A DNA stretch of 64,000 bases from Polynucleobacter meluiroseus (GCF_900205755.1 NZ_OANS01000004.1:1-64000), one strand, 5' to 3'. Shown: positions 50,361-59,277, counted from the first letter of the stretch. Notes: generated by a model not told the origin, from the sequence alone. Program-made: numbers and translations.

Positions 50361-51530
50361 ATGCGCCCCTTAACCCATTATTGGAGCCCTATTTTGCGAG
50401 CCCTGCATCAATTTCTGCAGTATTGCGGTTTACCAGAGACAAACACCGTTTCTTGGTCTGAGCGTGCGAGGTCAACAATTGGCGTGGTGATAGGTTTAGC
50501 TGGCATTGTTTGTCTTGGACTCTTCACCACCAGCAATGGGGATACTTCCCCGTGGATTATTGCGTCTATTGGGGCAAGCGCCTACATTGTCTTTGTTCTA
50601 CCCTCTAGTCCCTTAGCGCAACCTTGGGCGGTGATTGCAGGTAGCTTCTTTTCAGCCTTGGTGGCTCTCACAGCGACTTATTTTTTTCAGGACAAGGTGT
50701 TTCTCATTCCACTGTCAGTAGGCTTGGCCATTTTAGTGATGTTTGTAATGCGTTGCTTACATCCGCCGGCAGCCGCCTTGGCATTATTAATTCCCCTCAA
50801 TGGCTTCACAGATTTTCATTTCTTATTATTTCCTGTGCTTGCCAATGTTGTCTTATTAGTCTTGGTTGGAGCGATTTATAACTCGCTTTCAGGGAAACCC
50901 TATCCCTATCGCCCTAAAGTAATTGCTAATTCAACACCAGCTCAAAAGCAGGATCGCAAAATTGAAGATGAAGAAATCGATGCCGTCTTGGCGCGTTATA
51001 ACCAAGTGATCGATGTGAATAAAGAGGATTTAGCAAACCTGATTACTCAAGTGGAACAGCGCGCTAATCATAAGAAATTAAAAAGCATGCTGTGCAAACA
51101 GATGATGACCACCACAGTAAAGCATGTCAGTGTTCATACTTCATTGGATGAGGCTTGGAAAATACTGCGCAGTGACCATGTGAAGGCTTTGCCAGTGATA
51201 GATGCAGATAGAAGAGTGCTCGGCATCATTACGCTTGAGGGCTTTATTGAGAAAGCAGCAGGCGACTTTCAGAGTAATTTCGGCAAAGGCCTGAAGGCTT
51301 TGCTGCGTACCTCTATTTCCGGCTTAAATAAAGCGCCTCAGACGGCAGGACAAATCATGAGTGCGCCAGTCAAAGTCATTAGCCAAGAAAGCACTATGCT
51401 CGATCTGATGGGAATTTTTTGTGGAGCTGGGCACCACCACATTCCGGTAGTCAACGCAGATGCTCAACTAGTGGGAATGATTACTCAATCCGATTTTATT
51501 AAAGCAATTGAACAGTCTGTGATTTCTTAA
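50361..51530 (+). CDS. HPP-family membrane protein with CBS domains
   Basis: A 389-residue protein with an N-terminal HPP-family membrane domain (about 25-175, four helices, containing CLHPPAAALALLIPLNG, the family HPP signature at about 130) and a C-terminal pair of CBS domains (about 235-385). CBS pieces are TTVKHVSVHTSLDEAWKIL, HVKALPVIDADRRVLGIIT, AGQIMSAPVKVISQES and HHIPVVNADAQLVGMITQSD. HPP proteins are reported as nitrite transporters in plastids and cyanobacteria. CBS domains sense adenylates, so regulated anion transport is a reasonable guess. Confidence 0.85.
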   Translation: MRPLTHYWSPILRALHQFLQYCGLPETNTVSWSERARSTIGVVIGLAGIVCLGLFTTSNGDTSPWIIASIGASAYIVFVLPSSPLAQPWAVIAGSFFSALVALTATYFFQDKVFLIPLSVGLAILVMFVMRCLHPPAAALALLIPLNGFTDFHFLLFPVLANVVLLVLVGAIYNSLSGKPYPYRPKVIANSTPAQKQDRKIEDEEIDAVLARYNQVIDVNKEDLANLITQVEQRANHKKLKSMLCKQMMTTTVKHVSVHTSLDEAWKILRSDHVKALPVIDADRRVLGIITLEGFIEKAAGDFQSNFGKGLKALLRTSISGLNKAPQTAGQIMSAPVKVISQESTMLDLMGIFCGAGHHHIPVVNADAQLVGMITQSDFIKAIEQSVIS

Positions 51531-51913
51531 TCGCTACCATTACCTAGGAGTTCTTTTCTCCACAATACTCCGAGCAGGATTCCAGTAATTAACACCTCAC
51601 CATCATTAATGAGGCCAAATATGCCTTCATCTGGGCTGACAGGGTTGGGCGTAAACAGGATTAAAAGTTCCAACAAAAAAATAGTCAGGGTAAAAACGAT
51701 GCGCGCAATTCGAATTCTTCTATGAAGGAGCTCGTGGGCAATTTGATGATGTTTAAACAGGTAACCCAAGGCAATAAAATTCAAAGCCAGAGCTGCCCAA
51801 AGGCTCCAATTCATTTCAAACGGGCTGGTGATGTAATACGCCGCGGAAAAAAGAATCTGTAAAAATATCAAATAAAGCATTTTTGCCCTTAATGTTTTTT
51901 CACAAGCATACAT
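51527..51913 (-). CDS. Small membrane protein, unknown function
   Basis: A 128-residue protein with four hydrophobic segments (about 12-28, 35-53, 66-86 and 100-118) and a short polar N-terminus (MYACEKTLRAK). Loops carry FKHHQIAHELLHRR. The first ATG at 51913 has GAGG four bases before it, but the ATG at residue 12 (51880) also has an AAGGG site; either start is possible. I do not recognise a family. Its stop overlaps the convergent HPP-CBS gene by four bases. Confidence 0.55.
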   Translation of the reverse strand: MYACEKTLRAKMLYLIFLQILFSAAYYITSPFEMNWSLWAALALNFIALGYLFKHHQIAHELLHRRIRIARIVFTLTIFLLELLILFTPNPVSPDEGIFGLINDGEVLITGILLGVLWRKELLGNGSD

Positions 51914-52030
51914 CCTCTGTGAGTCACTAAGACAATTCTGGATTGGGACAAGCCCACCCTCAATGGCTCAGTTGTGAATCCACGGCAGTTAGACTACAGT
52001 TTTGATTCATCAGCAAACAACTAATTAATA

Positions 52031-52714
52031 ATGAGCGAATTTCTCGGTTTTAGCCCCAAAGCCTTCCTCTTTCTGGAGGATTTGACCAATAACCAAAACA
52101 GAGCTTGGTTTGCCGATCATCGTGGTGAATACGAAGAATTTGTTCGAGAGCCCATGAAACGCTTTACAGAAGCGCTGTCCGAAAGTCTGGCAAAGAAAGA
52201 GATTCCTTTGTGGGGGGATACTAAGAGGTCTCTTTTCAGAATTAATCGCGATGCCCGGTTTTCAAAAGCCAAGCATCCGTACAACATGCACGCGAGCGGC
52301 TTATTCACCAGAACAGGGGATAAAGAGTCGCCTGGAGTGCTGTATTTTCGCTTGGATCCCTTGGGTAGCCGAATGGCGGCGGGTTATATGCAACCCGAGA
52401 GCCATATTCTGAAGAAGCTGCGCATGGGCATGTTAGACAATCCTAAGGCTTGGGTCGCATTAGAGAAGTCCTTAAAACGCAAAGGCTATGAATTGGATTA
52501 CTCCTATTCTTTGGCGCGCATTCCGAGAGGCTTTGACAACGTCCCGCCAGAGATAGAAAAGGCAATCAAACTCAAGGGATGGATTATTCGTAAGCAAATA
52601 CCACGTCAGGTCATTTGCTCGAAAGACTTAGTTAGTGAAGTGACTAGTTTTGCTAAAGACCTACTGCCTTTACTCAGTTTTGGCTGGCATGCCTTGGAAA
52701 AGTTTGCTGAGTAA
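52031..52714 (+). CDS. DUF2461 family protein
   Basis: A 227-residue soluble protein of the DUF2461/TIGR02453 family. The family opening FSPKAFLFLEDLTNNQNRAWF with the conserved FLxxLxxNNxxxWF is at about 7-27. Further matches are LFRINRDARFSKAKHPYNMH (about 65-84, with the D-x-R-F-x-x-K-x-P-Y-x motif) and PGVLYFRLDPLGSRMAAGYM (about 99-118). It is common in bacteria and has no known activity. A hairpin after the stop serves mainly as terminator for the opposite-strand ahpF. Confidence 0.85.
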   Translation: MSEFLGFSPKAFLFLEDLTNNQNRAWFADHRGEYEEFVREPMKRFTEALSESLAKKEIPLWGDTKRSLFRINRDARFSKAKHPYNMHASGLFTRTGDKESPGVLYFRLDPLGSRMAAGYMQPESHILKKLRMGMLDNPKAWVALEKSLKRKGYELDYSYSLARIPRGFDNVPPEIEKAIKLKGWIIRKQIPRQVICSKDLVSEVTSFAKDLLPLLSFGWHALEKFAE

Positions 52715-52724
52715 GAAGTGTATT

Positions 52725-52755
52725 AAAAAAGCCCCTGAGTTTTCACTCGGGGGCT
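52725..52755 (-). terminator. Rho-independent terminator of ahpF
   Basis: On the minus strand AGCCCCCGAGT pairs with ACTCAGGGGCT (one mismatch) and is followed by TTTTTT (AAAAAA at 52725-52730 on the plus strand). It lies about 25 bp after the ahpF stop. Confidence 0.8.
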
Positions 52756-52781
52756 GTTGATACTTCTTTGATATTGAACGC

Positions 52782-54350
52782 TTAGGCCATAGCAGCTTCA
52801 GGCACTTCTAAGCGAATGAGGTAATCAAATGCACCCAATGAGGCCTTCGCGCCTTCGCCCATCGCAATAATGATTTGCTTAAAGGGCACTGTAGTGCAGT
52901 CTCCGGCCGCAAAGACACCCGGCATGGAAGTTTCGCCTTTATCGCTCACCTTAATTTCACCTCTGGGCGATAAGTCAATGCTGTCCTTAAGCCATTCAGT
53001 ATTTGGCAACAAGCCGATCTGCACAAAAATCCCTTCGAGCTCAACCACGTGCTCTGTCTTAGTGGCGCGATCTTCATACTGCAAACCGGTCACTTTGCTG
53101 CCGTTACCCAAGGCCTCTTTAGTCAAGGCATTTTTAATGACAGTCACATTAGGCAAGCTATATAACTTATTCTGCAATACCGCATCGGCGCGCAATTTAG
53201 TATCGAATTCAATTAAGGTGACGTGACTAACAATGCCCGCTAAATCAATCGCAGCCTCTACACCAGAATTACCACCACCAATGACAGCCACGCGTTTGCC
53301 TTTATACAAAGGACCATCACAATGCGGGCAGTAAGCTACGCCCTTGTTGCGGTATTCTTTTTCGCCTGGCACATTCATTTCTCTCCAGCGTGCGCCTGTA
53401 CTGATAATGACGGATTTGCTTTTGAGGATGGCGCCATTCGCTAACTCGACTTCAACACCATGATCGGTCTTATGAATTGCTTTTGCCCGCTGAAGATTCA
53501 TAATGTCCACGTCATAGGTCTTCACATGCTGCTCAAGCGCCTGCGTTAACTTCGGCCCTTCAGTTTCTTTTACTGAGATGAAATTCTCAATGCCCAAGGT
53601 ATCCATGAGCTGTCCGCCAAAACGTTCGGCAACAACGCCAGTATGGATGCCCTTGCGCGCTGCGTAAATCGCGGCAGCAGAACCAGCAGGGCCACCACCG
53701 ATTACGAGTACGTCGAACTCTTCTTTGGCGTTGAGTTTTTTAATGGCTTCTACAGGGCTACTTGTATCGAGCTTGGCAACGATCTCTTCGGTGCTCATGC
53801 GGCCCTGACCAAATACTTCGCCATTCATGATCACGGTAGGCACCGCCATAATTTCATACTGATCAACCAAGCCTTGATACAGCGCGCCGTCAATCATTTC
53901 GTGTTCAACGTTGGGATTTAATGCTGCCATCAAGTTAAGGGCTTGGACAACATCGGGGCAGTTATGGCAAGACAAAGAGATGAAGGTTTGAAAATGCAAT
54001 TTCCCTTGCAAACCCTGAATCTGCTTAATGACTTCCTCTTCTACCTTCGGCGGGTAGCCGCTGGCTTGCAAGATGGCCAAGATAAAAGAGGTCATCTCAT
54101 GGCCCATTGGAATACCTGAGAAGGTAATACGTGCGGCCTCACCAGTTTTGCCAACAGTAAAGCTGGGAACGTGGCTAGATTGGCCATCAGTCTGCACAGT
54201 GATTTTGTCGGATTGCTCTGCTACTTCATTTAAGAGTTCGAGCATTTCAGCTGCTTTGGGGCTGTCGTCCAAGCTCGCAATGAGGGTAATAGGGGCAACT
54301 ATCCTCTCAAAATATCCCTTTAATTGGGCTTTAATATTGTTATCTAACAT
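52782..54350 (-). CDS. ahpF: Alkyl hydroperoxide reductase subunit F
   Basis: A 522-residue flavoprotein that reduces AhpC with NAD(P)H. The N-terminal double thioredoxin-like domain carries Cys128-Cys131 (LSCHNCPD). A linker leads to the FAD domain ([20 protein letters not shown] at about 215-234) and the thioredoxin reductase-like active site [13 protein letters not shown] (Cys341, Cys344). [19 protein letters not shown] binds NAD(P)H. The end has [17 protein letters not shown] 54350 is the start; the longer frame from 54434 adds a non-conserved leader through the hairpins in the intergenic region. It follows ahpC by about 130 bp. Confidence 0.95.
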   Translation of the reverse strand: MLDNNIKAQLKGYFERIVAPITLIASLDDSPKAAEMLELLNEVAEQSDKITVQTDGQSSHVPSFTVGKTGEAARITFSGIPMGHEMTSFILAILQASGYPPKVEEEVIKQIQGLQGKLHFQTFISLSCHNCPDVVQALNLMAALNPNVEHEMIDGALYQGLVDQYEIMAVPTVIMNGEVFGQGRMSTEEIVAKLDTSSPVEAIKKLNAKEEFDVLVIGGGPAGSAAAIYAARKGIHTGVVAERFGGQLMDTLGIENFISVKETEGPKLTQALEQHVKTYDVDIMNLQRAKAIHKTDHGVEVELANGAILKSKSVIISTGARWREMNVPGEKEYRNKGVAYCPHCDGPLYKGKRVAVIGGGNSGVEAAIDLAGIVSHVTLIEFDTKLRADAVLQNKLYSLPNVTVIKNALTKEALGNGSKVTGLQYEDRATKTEHVVELEGIFVQIGLLPNTEWLKDSIDLSPRGEIKVSDKGETSMPGVFAAGDCTTVPFKQIIIAMGEGAKASLGAFDYLIRLEVPEAAMA

Positions 54351-54402
54351 GATTGATTCCTTAGTGTATGTGCTTATTAAGTCTGTTGTTTTGTGTATTA
54401 GT

Positions 54403-54455
54403 GAGTCTATTGGAGAGGAGTAAACCCTCTCCAATAGACTCTCCGAAGAGAGTCT
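54403..54455 (-). other. Overlapping alternative hairpins between ahpC and ahpF
   Basis: Two hairpins share six bases and cannot form together. The first has a perfect 16-bp stem, GAGTCTATTGGAGAGG (54403-54418) with CCTCTCCAATAGACTC (54426-54441) and a seven-base loop. The second, met first on the ahpC-to-ahpF transcript, is AGACTCTC-UUCG-GAGAGTCT (54436-54455 counted on the plus strand), with a stable cUUCGg loop. Neither is followed by a T-run. They may protect the ahpC message end or set the ahpC to ahpF ratio. Confidence 0.75.
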
Positions 54456-54480
54456 GATTGCTTCGCGGTGCTTTGCTAAA

Positions 54481-55044
54481 TTAGATCTTGCCTACGAGAT
54501 CCAAAGAAGGTGTCAATGTTGCTTCGCCTTCTTTCCATTTAGCAGGACATACTTCACCTGGATGTGCTGCTGTGTACTGAGCTGCTTTCAACTTACGCAG
54601 AGTTTCAGCAACGTCACGGGCGATTTCATTGGAATGAATTTCAACCGTCTTGATGATTCCCTCTGGATTGATGATGAATGTGCCACGCAGTGCCAAACCT
54701 TCTTCATCAATATGTACATCAAACGCATTAGTCAAGGCATGGGTTGGATCGCCAACCAATGGGAACTGTGCTTTACCTACAGCAGGAGAAGTCTCATGCC
54801 ATACTTTGTGTGAGAAATGGGTATCGGTAGTGATAATGTAAACCTCTGCACCCATTTTTTGGAATGCAGCATAGTTCTCAGCCGCATCTTCAATTTCTGT
54901 TGGGCAATTGAAAGTAAAAGCAGCTGGCATGAAAATGAAAACAGACCATTTACCTTTGATGCTCTCATCAGTAATGGTAACAAACTTACCATTATGGAAA
55001 GCCTGGGCCTTGAATGGCTGAACTGCTGTGTTAATAAGTGACAT
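54481..55044 (-). CDS. ahpC: Peroxiredoxin AhpC
   Basis: A 187-residue typical 2-Cys peroxiredoxin that reduces peroxides and organic hydroperoxides. The peroxidatic cysteine is Cys47 in [14 protein letters not shown] (Thr44 is also conserved) and the resolving cysteine is Cys166 in GEVCPAKW; this numbering equals that of E. coli AhpC. The C-terminal [13 protein letters not shown] is the sensitive-type tail. AhpF follows on the same strand. A divergent region upstream contains a dyad and a repeated ATAGCTAT, possible sites for a peroxide regulator. Confidence 0.96.
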   Translation of the reverse strand: MSLINTAVQPFKAQAFHNGKFVTITDESIKGKWSVFIFMPAAFTFNCPTEIEDAAENYAAFQKMGAEVYIITTDTHFSHKVWHETSPAVGKAQFPLVGDPTHALTNAFDVHIDEEGLALRGTFIINPEGIIKTVEIHSNEIARDVAETLRKLKAAQYTAAHPGEVCPAKWKEGEATLTPSLDLVGKI

Positions 55045-55121
55045 GGTGTTCCTTTCAGGGTTGGAAAAAATTGACTACAGGTGAATTCTGAGTGCTAGCT
55101 AGATATTTGTCTAATGAATTG

Positions 55122-55176
55122 ATTTGATAATAGCTATCAAATAAATAGATTATAAAAATTGCCGCTCAATAGCTAT
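55122..55176. promoter_or_regulatory. Dyad and repeated ATAGCTAT upstream of ahpC
   Basis: An 8-bp inverted repeat ATTTGATA-ATAGC-TATCAAAT spans 55122-55142, and the palindrome ATAGCTAT occurs twice, at 55130-55137 and 55169-55176. A TATAAT-like box for ahpC (minus strand) lies between them at 55149-55154. Half-sites of OxyR read ATAG and CTAT; one spacing of 11 bp fits (55134 to 55145), but a full four-part site is not present. Confidence 0.4.
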
Positions 55177-55295
55177 TCTGCGACAAAATAGTGAAAGAGG
55201 TGAGACCCTTGATAAAACTGCCTGCTAAGCTAATTGATGCCTATGCAGCGGAAAGCACAGAAAAGTCTATTTTGCTGGACTAGAATTGAAATACC

Positions 55296-56150
55296 ATGCC
55301 AACGACCCCTAATCTGAATTTACCAATCTATGCGGATGGTCGATTAGCTGGACGCTCTAGCAAGAAATTAGACCTAGCTGACCGCTTAACAGCGCTGGTT
55401 TTGAATGTGGCAAACCATATCGAAACCAAGCAGCTCAAGACCTTGCCTGTCATTTCTTTAGCGCCGTTGACGGTGCGCTTACCCTCTGGTGGGGTGGCAG
55501 TGATCTTTCGCTTCGGTTGCGTGGTGCTCTTTGCAGCGAATGACAATGACCGAGAGTGGTTAATTCATTTATTAGAACCTGCCTGTACTGGTATCCAAGA
55601 AACCTTTTCTGAGGAAACCGTCAAGATCTTAATTGACCCCGATCATGAGGAGGGGCCTGAAGGCGACGATATTTACTTGCACACCCCAGATTTGGACCGG
55701 ATTCGGATTGTGGGTGAAATCTTGGCCAAGTCGAATCAAATTGATTTTTTAGAAAGTCGTTTGAGTAGTGAGTTTGACAAGATTGAACCACTCGCTTTAG
55801 ATCTCGCTGATGACGGCGCATTCTCCATCAACACCCGCACCTTAATGAAAACCGTGGGCACGATGCTCCTTGCTGAACAGCGCATGGCTAACCGTGGTGA
55901 CGTCACGGATCGCTTCAATTCATTATTGACGAATGCTGATCTGGTCTTGCTCCACGCACGTTTAGAAGATGAATATGAATTAACCGAGCGGTCTTTATTG
56001 ATTGAGCACCAGCTGTCCACCATTGGTCGTACAGCAACGACCTTGCTAGAGGCCATACGCTACTCTAGCTCGCACAAAGTGGAGATTTATATCCTGGTTC
56101 TCATTTTTATAGAGCTGCTGCTCTCAATTTATGGGTATTTCTTTCATTAG
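55296..56150 (+). CDS. RMD1/DUF155 family protein
   Basis: A 284-residue protein of the DUF155 (RMD1/YagE) family. Conserved features are VAVIFRFGCVVLFAANDND (about 68-86, the FxFGxVV motif), TLMKTVGTMLLAEQRM (about 182-197), ERSLLIEHQLSTIGRTATTLLE (about 232-253) and one C-terminal membrane helix (YILVLIFIELLLSIYGYFF) at about 265-283. In eukaryotes such proteins are mitochondrial; in bacteria the role is unknown. It is divergent from ahpC with 250 bp between. Topology suggests a cytoplasmic body anchored by its tail. Confidence 0.8.
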   Translation: MPTTPNLNLPIYADGRLAGRSSKKLDLADRLTALVLNVANHIETKQLKTLPVISLAPLTVRLPSGGVAVIFRFGCVVLFAANDNDREWLIHLLEPACTGIQETFSEETVKILIDPDHEEGPEGDDIYLHTPDLDRIRIVGEILAKSNQIDFLESRLSSEFDKIEPLALDLADDGAFSINTRTLMKTVGTMLLAEQRMANRGDVTDRFNSLLTNADLVLLHARLEDEYELTERSLLIEHQLSTIGRTATTLLEAIRYSSSHKVEIYILVLIFIELLLSIYGYFFH

Positions 56151-56320
56151 CGGTAGACAAAAAATAAGCACCCTAAGGCGCTTACTTTCTGAGTGAAAAA
56201 AGAAATTACATTTTCACAATATGCCAAGCGCCATTCAACATGCCATTACCATTTCTGTCATCAGGGTTTAGCTTTGATGGATTGCTCCGCCCAAACGAGC
56301 AAAGTTACTTACTACATATG

Positions 56321-57103
56321 TTACTGAAGGGCGTTATTTAGGAGTTGCGCAAGCCGCTGGCCAGCTAACCACAGTCTTGCTTCCAGTATTGAGGTGTATT
56401 TTGAAAGGTATTGCTGATCCAAGGTGCGTGCGGGATAGAAATCCGCTTTGTGAACGATCTTGCAAGATTCAAGCGCAATGTTGATGGGAATGCTCGTAGT
56501 GATTGGCTGAACATCTTGCTGATTGGCCAACAAGCGCGCACTGAGGGCTGGTGTGGTTTCTTGTAAATTGTTAATTAAATCAATATCCCATACTGCATGA
56601 AGATTGGTCTCCTTGCCAAATGCCTGAACCTGATAAGTGCCGCCGCCCCGATCTTCTTTGTGACTTGCATGGAGGGGTTGATGTATGTCTCCCATGAGAT
56701 GCGTGACCCACTTTAGCGCAAGCAGCCTTTTTTCATCAGAAACGTTTGACGCTAATACGCGGGTTTGGACTTCAAGCGCTCCTATCACGCAAGCTTGGTC
56801 AGGACAATCTCGAGTAGTAATATATTCGCAGCTATTGCTTGGGTAATTCACGTAATGCCATGGGGCGTTAGCGCGCGTTTTATTTTCATCAGCCCAAGTC
56901 GAGATACTGATTAAGGTGGCATTCGACTCGGTAGCTAGCAAACGTTTTACTTCTAACGCGGCCCTTGGGGTGAGATTCTCCTGCGCGATGGCGGCGATGA
57001 CTTGGTGGCCTTCGATTCCCCATGCCAAAGCCGTATTGAGCTGACAGTACGCAATCAGACTAATAAGGCAAAGGCTAAATTTCAATAAGGGGCTGGTGGG
57101 CAT
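56321..57103 (-). CDS. S1/P1-type nuclease
   Basis: A 260-residue zinc-dependent exported nuclease of the S1/P1 family that digests single-stranded DNA and RNA, and acts as 3'-nucleotidase. The signal peptide ends about residue 28 (NTALA), so mature protein starts with Trp, which is the first Zn ligand. Ligand motifs are WGIEGHQVIAAIAQ (about 28-41), ALKWVTHLMGDIHQPLHASH (about 128-147) and NLHAVWDIDLI (about 166-176). RGGGTYQVQA is also typical. It gives a second exported nuclease in the window, beside the NUC1 gene at 20906. Confidence 0.88.
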   Translation of the reverse strand: MPTSPLLKFSLCLISLIAYCQLNTALAWGIEGHQVIAAIAQENLTPRAALEVKRLLATESNATLISISTWADENKTRANAPWHYVNYPSNSCEYITTRDCPDQACVIGALEVQTRVLASNVSDEKRLLALKWVTHLMGDIHQPLHASHKEDRGGGTYQVQAFGKETNLHAVWDIDLINNLQETTPALSARLLANQQDVQPITTSIPINIALESCKIVHKADFYPARTLDQQYLSKYTSILEARLWLAGQRLAQLLNNALQ

Positions 57104-57106
57104 ACT

Positions 57107-57427
57107 TTAATATGGTCTGGCGTACTCATAGGGTCTGCCGTAATAAGGCCTATTGTAGTAAACCGGAGCCGATTGCACGATGACTTGCTGCGCATAAGCG
57201 GGTTGCTGAATATAAACAGGCTGAGCGTAGGTGGGTTGGGCGTAAATGGGAGCTTGATAGTAGCCAGCAGCAATAAATGGAGTGGCGACTGCTACACCGA
57301 CAAAAGCAGGTCCTCCCCAGCCGCGGTGCCAGCCACCGTGCCACCCACCCGCATGACTGATGCCTGAAAAAGCGAAGATGGATAAGCCTAAGGCAGTGGT
57401 GATAAGTGTTTTTTGAATAGATTTCAT
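57107..57427 (-). CDS. Exported Gly/Tyr/Gln-rich small protein
   Basis: A 106-residue protein with a signal peptide (about 1-26, TALGLSIFAFSGISHAGGW). The mature part is low-complexity: a Gly-Trp-His repeat (GGWHGGWHRGWGG), then a hydrophobic patch and a Tyr/Pro/Gln-rich tail with repeated QPxYAQPVY units. It is probably an exported surface or periplasmic protein. The family is widespread as hypothetical with glycine-rich N-terminus, and the function is unknown. It is directly upstream of the S1/P1 nuclease gene by three bases, so they may be co-transcribed. Confidence 0.7.
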   Translation of the reverse strand: MKSIQKTLITTALGLSIFAFSGISHAGGWHGGWHRGWGGPAFVGVAVATPFIAAGYYQAPIYAQPTYAQPVYIQQPAYAQQVIVQSAPVYYNRPYYGRPYEYARPY

Positions 57428-57575
57428 GTAACCCCCTGATAGAGAAGTGCAGCATTTCTTCTATAACGCCCTCTTCAGAATGGGAGTTGACCTCATTATT
57501 TTTATTTTTATGAAAGCTGTCACATTTGCAGATCGTCGTTCAGCAAAATTGATGCAAATCCATTACATTAGACCC

Positions 57576-58223
57576 ATGAATGAATCAAATACCCCTACCC
57601 AGTGGCTTCCTTTATTTCCGCTTGGTACTGTACTGTTTCCTGGTGGCGTGATTTCCCTAAAGATTTTTGAGGCCCGTTACCTGGATTTATTCAAGCGTTG
57701 CTTAAAAGACCAAACTCCATTTGGCGTTATCAGTATCTTTGAAGAAAATGAGCCAAGTTCTGGCGAAGCACCGCAGATGCGTTTTGCCAAGATCGGTACG
57801 CTGGCGATGCTTGAGGATTTCGATCCCATACAGCCAGCCTTATATATGACGAAATCGTTCGGTACGCAACGCTTTACGCTGCTGGATACCAAACAAGAGC
57901 CAGACGGTCTGTGGCTGGGTCAAATCGCGCTGCTCGACAATGATTCATCTATACCTGTGCCGGAAGAACATCGCAGTATCTCAGCCTTGTTAAATGAGCT
58001 GATTCAGGTAATTAGCAGTAATGAATTACTGGGGGACAGTCTTTTTAAACAACCCTATAAATTAGATGATTGTGCTTGGGTATCCAATCGACTTGCGGAA
58101 CTCTTGCCCATTCCACTAATTCAGAAAAATCACTTGCTTTCTCAAACGAATCCGCGCATTCGTTTGGATTTGGTTTCTGAAATTATTGGTGATCAGGACA
58201 TTAATAGTTTGATTATTCATTAG
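57576..58223 (+). CDS. Lon N-terminal-domain-like protein
   Basis: A 215-residue stand-alone protein with only the substrate-binding domain of Lon protease (LON/PUA-like). Pattern matches are LFPLGTVLFPGGVISLKIFEARYLDL (residues about 13-38, the family-defining part), then VISIFEEN and LGQIALLDNDSSIPVPEEH; no ATPase or Ser-Lys protease domain is present. ATG 57576 starts the protein close to the domain; the longer frame begins 43 codons earlier without support. Similar genes are common in beta- and gammaproteobacteria, with unknown function. About 40 bp follow before the next SDR gene. Confidence 0.85.
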   Translation: MNESNTPTQWLPLFPLGTVLFPGGVISLKIFEARYLDLFKRCLKDQTPFGVISIFEENEPSSGEAPQMRFAKIGTLAMLEDFDPIQPALYMTKSFGTQRFTLLDTKQEPDGLWLGQIALLDNDSSIPVPEEHRSISALLNELIQVISSNELLGDSLFKQPYKLDDCAWVSNRLAELLPIPLIQKNHLLSQTNPRIRLDLVSEIIGDQDINSLIIH

Positions 58224-58266
58224 CGCTGTTAGTGTTCAGTAGAAACGCTTCGGACCTTAATTAAAG

Positions 58267-59094
58267 ATGAACGTCCTCATTACTGGTAGCACCTCCGGAA
58301 TTGGCCGGGAGACAGCAATTGGTTTGGCTTTGCAAAACTGCAATCTGTTTCTGGCGAACCGTTCGCAAGAGAAAACAGCTGAATTGATTGCGCATCTAGC
58401 GCAGATTGCAGCTCATAGGCAAGCGCACTTCATTCCCTTGGAACTTGATCGCTTGTCATCCGTGAAGAGCGTAGCCAGCCATTTTTTAAGCTTGGGTGAA
58501 CCCTTGGATCTGCTTATTAATAATGCTGGAGTCTTAGGGGAGAAGAGTCTCACGCAGGAAGGTTTCGAATCTGCTTTTGGTACGAATCACCTAGGCCACT
58601 TTTTGCTGACTCAACTACTTCAACCTGTCTTAGCGAAGACGCCGGGAGCAAGAATTATCAATGTCGCAAGCAATGCCCATTGGAAGTGTCAATTCCCTGG
58701 ATGGGATCAGTTGCGGACTAAAGCTACTTCTGTCTCAGCATTTACCGAGTACGGATTCTCTAAGTTGGCAAATATTTGGCATATCAATGAAATTGCCAAG
58801 CGCCCTGAATATCAAGGCATTACGGCATATAGCTTGCATCCTGGCGTAATTCGGTCATCACTTTGGCGACATGTTCCCGGCCCCTTGAAGGCATTGACGT
58901 GGTTACCTATTCTCAAAACACCAAAAGCGGGTGCACGAACGACTCTATTTTGCGCGCAGACACAAGAGCCTTTTTCAAACGGGCAGTACTTCTCAGACTC
59001 CAAGCCGGCAAAGACTTCTCCCTTGGCTCGAAATGCCAACTTACAAAAAGAATTGTGGGAGTACAGTGTGGAAGCGGTTCAAGCCTATACCTAA
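58267..59094 (+). CDS. Short-chain dehydrogenase/reductase
   Basis: A 275-residue SDR of the retinol-dehydrogenase/protochlorophyllide-reductase-like type. The NAD(P) motif VLITGSTSGIGRETAIGLAL is at about 3-22, the NNAG in LLINNAGVLGEK at about 84-95, and the catalytic Tyr-x-x-x-Lys is YGFSKLANIW (about 161-170), preceded by the active-site Ser in NVASNAHW. HPGVIRSSLWRHV follows, as usual. The substrate cannot be told. It is a single gene, separate from the domain protein before it by about 40 bp. Confidence 0.82.
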   Translation: MNVLITGSTSGIGRETAIGLALQNCNLFLANRSQEKTAELIAHLAQIAAHRQAHFIPLELDRLSSVKSVASHFLSLGEPLDLLINNAGVLGEKSLTQEGFESAFGTNHLGHFLLTQLLQPVLAKTPGARIINVASNAHWKCQFPGWDQLRTKATSVSAFTEYGFSKLANIWHINEIAKRPEYQGITAYSLHPGVIRSSLWRHVPGPLKALTWLPILKTPKAGARTTLFCAQTQEPFSNGQYFSDSKPAKTSPLARNANLQKELWEYSVEAVQAYT

Positions 59095-59277
59095 GATGCT
59101 CCAAGCACGGGGCTCTAAAAACCCCTAGCATTTCACGAAGTTTGTCGCTTTCTGCGTGATTATTCTAATAGGTATAACATGGGGCACTCTTATAAAAGAG
59201 TGGAATCATGCAGTTGCCTTTCTATTACTCGTTTAAGAATATTCAATAAGGCTGTTCGCTAAAAAGCATAAAGACAC

